Source of the DNA: Selenomonadaceae bacterium
Lineage (GTDB): Bacteria > Bacillota > Negativicutes > Selenomonadales > Selenomonadaceae
NCBI GenBank assembly: GCA_017445435.1
Contig: JAFSUE010000164.1
Coordinates: 1 to 19,196 of the forward strand
Length of the DNA stretch: 19,196 bases
Direction of reading: 5' to 3'
Every line of letters begins with the position of its first letter. Position 1 is the first letter of the stretch. Positions 14,833 through 19,196 of the stretch are shown one piece after another. The position numbers and the translations under genes were made by a program. A model generated the notes under the pieces. It had not been told where the DNA came from. It made no database searches and saw only the letters and a program-made list of their open reading frames with translations.

Positions 14833-17800
14833 TTGCCGAAGAAAAAAAATCTTAGGAAGGTTATAGTAATAGGTTCAGGACCAATAATAATTGGACAGGC
14901 GGCGGAGTTTGACTACGCAGGGTCTCAAGCTTGCCGCGCATTGAAAGAGGAAGGCTTGGAAGTCGTACTCGTCAATTCAAATCCTGCAACGATTATGACC
15001 GATACAAACATTGCCGACAGGGTTTACATTGAGCCGTTGACGCTGGAATTTTTAACGGCGATTATTGAAAAGGAACGCCCCGACGGTTTACTTGCAACGT
15101 TGGGCGGTCAAGCTGGTTTAAATCTTGCCGTAAAACTTTCTGAAAGCGGCGTACTTGAAAAAAATCACGTCGAACTTTTAGGCACGTCTTTAACCGCAAT
15201 TAAAAAAGCTGAAGACCGCGAACTTTTCAAGGAAACAATGACTGAAATAGGTGAGCCGATACCTGAATCAACAATCGTCGAAGATATTCACAGCGCCGTT
15301 GACTTCGCTAAACAAATCGGTTATCCGCTTATCGTTCGTCCTGCTTACACGTTAGGCGGAACTGGCGGCGGCATTGCTGAAAATGAAGAAGAGCTTGTAG
15401 AAATTGTAATTCGCGGCTTGAAATATTCAATGATTGGGCAAGTGCTGATTGAACGTAGCGTTGCTGGCTGGAAAGAAATTGAATATGAAGTTATGCGCGA
15501 TGCTAACGACAACTGCATAACCGTTTGTAATATGGAAAATTTCGACCCAGTCGGCGTACATACTGGCGATTCAATCGTCATTGCGCCTAGCCAAACTTTG
15601 ACCGATACTGAATACCAACTTTTACGTTCGGCAAGTTTGAAAATTATTCGTGCACTTGGCATTGAAGGCGGCTGCAACGTACAATTTGCGCTTGACCCGC
15701 AAAGTCAAAATTATTATGTCATTGAAGTTAATCCGCGCGTCAGTCGTTCATCTGCGCTGGCGTCGAAGGCTACAGGTTATCCCATTGCTAAGGTTAGCTC
15801 AAAAATTGCGATTGGCTACACGCTGGACGAAATTACTAACGCCGTCACGCATAAAACGAAGGCTTGTTTTGAACCTGCGCTTGACTACTGCGTCATAAAA
15901 ATTCCGCGTTTCCCATTCGACAAATTTGTTTACGCCGACAAAACTTTAGGTACGCAGATGAAAGCGACAGGCGAAGTTATGAGTATCGACCGTACCTTTG
16001 AAGGCGCACTCCTTAAAGCTATTCGCAGTTTAGAAATTGGCGTACATCGTTTGCACTTTGAACAGCTGAATGAATGGGACAACGATAAAATTAAAAAGCG
16101 CCTTAGCCGCGTTGACGACGAAAGAATTTTTGTCATTGCGGAGGCACTGCGCCGTAACATTGCGACGGTTGATGAAATTTACAACATAACGAAGGTTGAT
16201 AAATGGTTCATCAACAAAATTAAAAAGATTGCTGACTTTGAAGTTAAACTTAGCCGCGAGGATTTAAATTTGCGTAACCTTCGCGCCGCTAAAGATTTAG
16301 GACTTTGCGACAAATCCATTGCCGAGTTGACAAAACGTACTGAAAAGGAAGTTCGCGAACTTCGCTTTAAAAATAAAATTTTCCCGTACTACAAAATGGT
16401 TGACACCTGCGCGGCGGAATTTGAGGCAGTCACGCCTTACTACTACTCAACATTCCGCGCTGAAGAAGATGAAGTCGAAATTAGCGGCAGGCGTAAAGTT
16501 ATCGTCTTAGGTTCTGGACCAATTCGCATTGGACAAGGCGTCGAGTTTGATTATTGCTCCGTCCATTCAGTTTGGGCGCTCCGTGAAATGGGGCTTGAAG
16601 CTATCATCATCAATAACAATCCTGAAACTGTTTCAACGGACTTTGACATTTCCGACAGACTTTATTTCGAGCCGTTGACTACTGAAGATGTTTTGAACAT
16701 TATCGAAAAGGAAAAGCCTGAAGGCGTTATCGTACAATTTGGCGGACAGACAGCAATAAATCTTGCCGCGAGTTTACATGACGCTGGCGTTAAAGTTTTT
16801 GGAACTTCGGTTGATGACATTGACCGCGCAGAAGATCGCGAACGTTTCGACGAAGTTTTAACAGAAGTCGGCATTCCGCGTCCAAAAGGAATTAGCGTAA
16901 CGAATCTTAACGACGCGATTAAAGGCGCGGCTGAAATTGGCTATCCAGTTATGGTACGTCCTAGCTACGTTTTAGGCGGGCGAGCTATGGAAATTGTTTA
17001 CACTGAAACTGAATTGCGTGATTACATGAGCCGCACAGTTAAAGTGACGCCTGATCACCCCGTACTTGTCGATCGCTACGTACAAGGTACGGAAGTTGAA
17101 GTTGACGCGATAGCTGACGGCGTTGACGTTGTAATACCTGGCATTATGGAACACGTTGAACGTGCAGGAGTTCATAGCGGCGATAGCATTGCCGTTTATC
17201 CGCCACAAACTTTAACGTCGAAAATTATTTATATGATTACAGACTACACGAAAAGGTTAGCGCTTGCCCTTCACGTCAAAGGCTTGCTGAACATTCAGTA
17301 CGTGGTAGCTGATGGCGTCGTCTACGTCATTGAAGTTAATCCGCGTTCAAGTCGTACAGTTCCATTCCTTAGCAAAGTTACAAATATTAAAATGGTAAAC
17401 GTTGCCACTCAAGCCGCGCTTGGCAAAACTTTGAAGGCGCAGGGCTTTTATAGTGGACTTGTTGAGCCTAAAGCTTACGTTGCAGTTAAAGCGCCAGTAT
17501 TTTCATTTGCGAAGATGCAGGACGTTGATATTTCGCTTGGACCTGAAATGAAATCGACAGGCGAAGTTATGGGCATTGATTATCACTACGCGCGGGCATT
17601 GTACAAGGCGATAACTGGCGCGGGAATGAACATTCCAGTTGAAGGTTGCATTTTGTTTACCGTTGCTGATAAAGACAAAGAGGAAGTTAAACAGTTAGCG
17701 CGGGCATTTTACGATTTAGGATTTAAAATCGCGGCGACTGAAGGAACTGCTAAGGCGTTGCAGAAAATTGGCATTGACGCGGAAGTTGTCGGCAAAGTTC

Positions 17801-18060
17801 ATCAGCGTAGCGTTGACATTATCCAGCGCATTAAAAATAGCAAAATTCATCTTGTCGTAAACACTCAAGCGCCTGGCAAACATATTATGCGCGACGGTTT
17901 CAGAATCAGACGCGCGACGGTTGAACACGGTATCCCTTGCCTTACGAGTTTAGATACAGCGTGGGAAGTTTTGCGTATGTTGACTTTTATGAGAGATAGG
18001 CGGCTTGTCTATTCGCTTGCCATTCAAGATTATGTTGGCGGCGGAGACGCGCTTAGTTAA
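14833..18060 (+). CDS. carB: Carbamoyl-phosphate synthase large subunit CarB
   Basis: CarB makes carbamoyl phosphate from bicarbonate, ammonia delivered by CarA, and two ATP, for pyrimidine and arginine synthesis. The 1075-residue protein (E. coli about 1073) is complete. The first synthetase half starts VIVIGSGPIIIGQAAEFDYAG and carries RPAYTLGGTGGG and EVNPRVSRSSALASKATGYP. A linker/oligomerisation region lies near 400-550. The second half starts VIVLGSGPIRIGQGVEFDYC and carries RPSYVLGGRAMEIV and EVNPRSSRTVPFLSKVT. A C-terminal MGS-type regulatory domain (about 925-1060) shows ILFTVADKDKEEV, AATEGTAKAL and LVVNTQAPGK. The TTG at 14833 gives MPKKKNLRKV, matching the usual MPKR start, with GGGGAGG 7 bases upstream. 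carA is not adjacent, which is unusual. The TAA stop touches another heptamer array. Confidence 0.97.
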   Translation: MPKKKNLRKVIVIGSGPIIIGQAAEFDYAGSQACRALKEEGLEVVLVNSNPATIMTDTNIADRVYIEPLTLEFLTAIIEKERPDGLLATLGGQAGLNLAVKLSESGVLEKNHVELLGTSLTAIKKAEDRELFKETMTEIGEPIPESTIVEDIHSAVDFAKQIGYPLIVRPAYTLGGTGGGIAENEEELVEIVIRGLKYSMIGQVLIERSVAGWKEIEYEVMRDANDNCITVCNMENFDPVGVHTGDSIVIAPSQTLTDTEYQLLRSASLKIIRALGIEGGCNVQFALDPQSQNYYVIEVNPRVSRSSALASKATGYPIAKVSSKIAIGYTLDEITNAVTHKTKACFEPALDYCVIKIPRFPFDKFVYADKTLGTQMKATGEVMSIDRTFEGALLKAIRSLEIGVHRLHFEQLNEWDNDKIKKRLSRVDDERIFVIAEALRRNIATVDEIYNITKVDKWFINKIKKIADFEVKLSREDLNLRNLRAAKDLGLCDKSIAELTKRTEKEVRELRFKNKIFPYYKMVDTCAAEFEAVTPYYYSTFRAEEDEVEISGRRKVIVLGSGPIRIGQGVEFDYCSVHSVWALREMGLEAIIINNNPETVSTDFDISDRLYFEPLTTEDVLNIIEKEKPEGVIVQFGGQTAINLAASLHDAGVKVFGTSVDDIDRAEDRERFDEVLTEVGIPRPKGISVTNLNDAIKGAAEIGYPVMVRPSYVLGGRAMEIVYTETELRDYMSRTVKVTPDHPVLVDRYVQGTEVEVDAIADGVDVVIPGIMEHVERAGVHSGDSIAVYPPQTLTSKIIYMITDYTKRLALALHVKGLLNIQYVVADGVVYVIEVNPRSSRTVPFLSKVTNIKMVNVATQAALGKTLKAQGFYSGLVEPKAYVAVKAPVFSFAKMQDVDISLGPEMKSTGEVMGIDYHYARALYKAITGAGMNIPVEGCILFTVADKDKEEVKQLARAFYDLGFKIAATEGTAKALQKIGIDAEVVGKVHQRSVDIIQRIKNSKIHLVVNTQAPGKHIMRDGFRIRRATVEHGIPCLTSLDTAWEVLRMLTFMRDRRLVYSLAIQDYVGGGDALS

Positions 18061-18090
18061 TGCGTAATGAGGAATGCGTAATTCGTAATG
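18059..18090 (-). repeat. CATTACG-family array overlapping the carB stop codon
   Basis: On the plus strand it reads AATGCGTAATG, AGG, then AATGCGTAATTCGTAATG (18073-18090), the inverted orientation of the arrays at 1671, 14103 and 14782. It begins in the carB TAA and ends at an ATG that is in frame with the next gene. Confidence 0.85.
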
Positions 18091-18105
18091 AAGGGGTTGG
18101 TGAAT

Positions 18106-19196
18106 GTGAATCCTTCAGAAGTACTGTTAGACGCGATAAAAAATCAGCGTTGGTTTTTCTTCAAGAATAAGCCGAAAATTATTTTTGACAAAGACACTGG
18201 CTATATTTGGGCTAATCCAAATTATTTTCCCTACAAAAAATCTGACGGCGACGACAAATATAATTCTGGCGAAGTTGAAAGTTTAATTCAATCGATAAAT
18301 ACCGAAGGCATTGACGGTTACACCAACTGGGAAATTCCTAATAAAGATACACTTATTATTTTTAGCGCAAGTCATAAAGAATTTTTTTACCGCTATGAAT
18401 GGTTTGTTACATATCGTAACAAGTACAAAATTTGGAATTTGGATTCACAACGATATTCTACTTTTAGTTCGGGCTGTGTCATTCCGTTCAATGTTAATAG
18501 ATTTCCACAATATCGTGAACCGTCGGAGCTTATAAATTTTTTTGATGAAAATAACCTTGAGCCGAATTTTGACGACAAATTTATTGACGCGCTTTATAAA
18601 AATCGTAAACATATCTTTACACTTTCTAAAACGCGGAGAATTTCAAATGTTGACGCCGAAAAAAGTTCGCTGGTTAAGTATGCCGAATCGATACAAAATT
18701 TGACGGAAAAGTTGCTGAATCAATTTAACACGTACACGCGATTAGGCGCAGAAATTTTCGCCGAGCTTAAAAAGCTTTCTCCACCGAATGAACTTGTACC
18801 CGACGTTGCGGCAGTACGCGGAGAAATTGAAAAAATTCGTGACGACGCTTTACAGCTGGAAAAATCTTTGCTGGCGATAGACAATCTTGCACGGCTTGCC
18901 GATTTAAACGCAGTTCAACGCCCCCCAGTTGATTTAGTGGAGTCAACGTTAAATCAAAAAATTGCTCGCGTCTTCGACCAAGTAGAATTTTTTCTCCTGC
19001 AGGAAAATTTTGTACGAAGTGCTTGCGCCGCGCTGAATACGAAGTTTGAATTTGAAGGCGAATATTTAAAACAGTTCCAAATTAAAGACCGCGTCGCGCA
19101 GAAAATTCTTGTCAATCTGATTCGCTACGTGAAGGCGGGGCATTTACAGCAACGTCAAGAAATTAACACTCCTATTGCGGCGGAATTTGTTTTGGA
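18106..19196 (+). CDS. Unknown protein with DUF1566-like N-terminus (3' end outside window)
   Basis: An uninterrupted frame of 363 codons runs from GTG at 18106 to the window edge. Residues about 9-110 resemble a DUF1566 domain: DKDTGYIWANPNYF (28-41), then GIDGYTNWEIPNK (68-80), the usual D-x-TGL-x-W and GY-x-DWR-L-P pattern of this surface- and phage-associated domain of unknown role. From about residue 190 the protein is charged and helix-rich (for example EIEKIRDDALQLEKSLLAID), suggesting coiled coils, with no recognisable catalytic motif before the cut. No signal peptide or membrane segment is seen. AAGGGG (18091-18096) lies 9 bases before the GTG. Other in-frame starts are GTG 18100 and ATG 18088, the latter inside the repeat. 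It is probably the last visible gene of the run begun at 7699. I do not recognise its function. Confidence 0.7.
   Translation, partial: MNPSEVLLDAIKNQRWFFFKNKPKIIFDKDTGYIWANPNYFPYKKSDGDDKYNSGEVESLIQSINTEGIDGYTNWEIPNKDTLIIFSASHKEFFYRYEWFVTYRNKYKIWNLDSQRYSTFSSGCVIPFNVNRFPQYREPSELINFFDENNLEPNFDDKFIDALYKNRKHIFTLSKTRRISNVDAEKSSLVKYAESIQNLTEKLLNQFNTYTRLGAEIFAELKKLSPPNELVPDVAAVRGEIEKIRDDALQLEKSLLAIDNLARLADLNAVQRPPVDLVESTLNQKIARVFDQVEFFLLQENFVRSACAALNTKFEFEGEYLKQFQIKDRVAQKILVNLIRYVKAGHLQQRQEINTPIAAEFVL

Noticed and set aside
15345..15677. 110-codon minus-strand open frame inside carB
   Set aside because: Fully antisense to conserved CarB sequence with no recognisable motif.
1..19196. Frequent AAAATTTT-type words as a possible dispersed regulatory motif
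   Set aside because: Most occurrences lie inside genes where they encode Lys-Phe, Lys-Ile or Asn-Phe pairs; codon habit of an AT-rich genome explains them well enough without a count.

Overview
The window reads as a chromosomal stretch of an anaerobic, AT-leaning Bacillota-type bacterium. A Negativicutes/Selenomonadales origin is my best guess, but it rests on general impression (gene repertoire, purine-rich ribosome binding sites, frequent TTG/GTG starts, many AAAATTTT words) and not on a marker gene. Almost all of it is coding. There are no rRNA or tRNA genes, CRISPR arrays, transposases or phage genes, and no gene-free gap exceeds about 240 bases.

Layout. (1) 1-116 holds the 3' end of a ComEA-like helix-hairpin-helix protein. 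(2) 215-3009 (+) holds a GntP-family permease followed by a serine-hydroxymethyltransferase-like protein that has lost the PLP Schiff-base lysine and other cofactor contacts. (3) 3027-3806 (-) holds a stand-alone response regulator with a degenerate first receiver domain. (4) A divergent intergenic region carries a strong three-hairpin element. (5) 4048-5124 (+) holds an MGDG-synthase/UgtP-like glycosyltransferase that converges on murG at 5309-6403 (-). MurG lies 26 bases downstream of an iron-type substrate-binding lipoprotein gene at 6430-7458 (-). (6) From 7699 to the window end, seven genes run on the + strand with gaps of 14 to 60 bases. They start at a near-consensus promoter (TTGCAA, 17 bases, TATAAT). 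They are two hybrid sensor histidine kinases (one membrane-bound with an amino-acid-binding-type sensor, one cytoplasmic with PAS sensors), a PhzF-family enzyme, hemA, upp, carB, and a truncated gene of unknown function with a DUF1566-like N-terminus.

How the genes relate. upp and carB share a pyrimidine theme (salvage and carbamoyl phosphate supply) although carA is absent. hemA stands without other tetrapyrrole genes. The two kinases carry their own receivers, but no HPt protein or DNA-binding regulator is in view, so their output is not visible. murG and the lipid glycosyltransferase both build the cell envelope.

The most unusual features are two. The first is the intact but catalytically stripped SHMT-like gene (1720-3009). 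The second is a set of period-7 tandem repeats (TAGTNAG, CATTACG/CCTAATT and TAGCTRR units) that sit at nearly every gene border. They abut or supply start and stop codons, and in one case encode the C-terminal tail of a kinase. They occur together with relics of a palindromic element built on CTTTTGGCGCAAAAG. Functions come from reading motifs; no database search was run.
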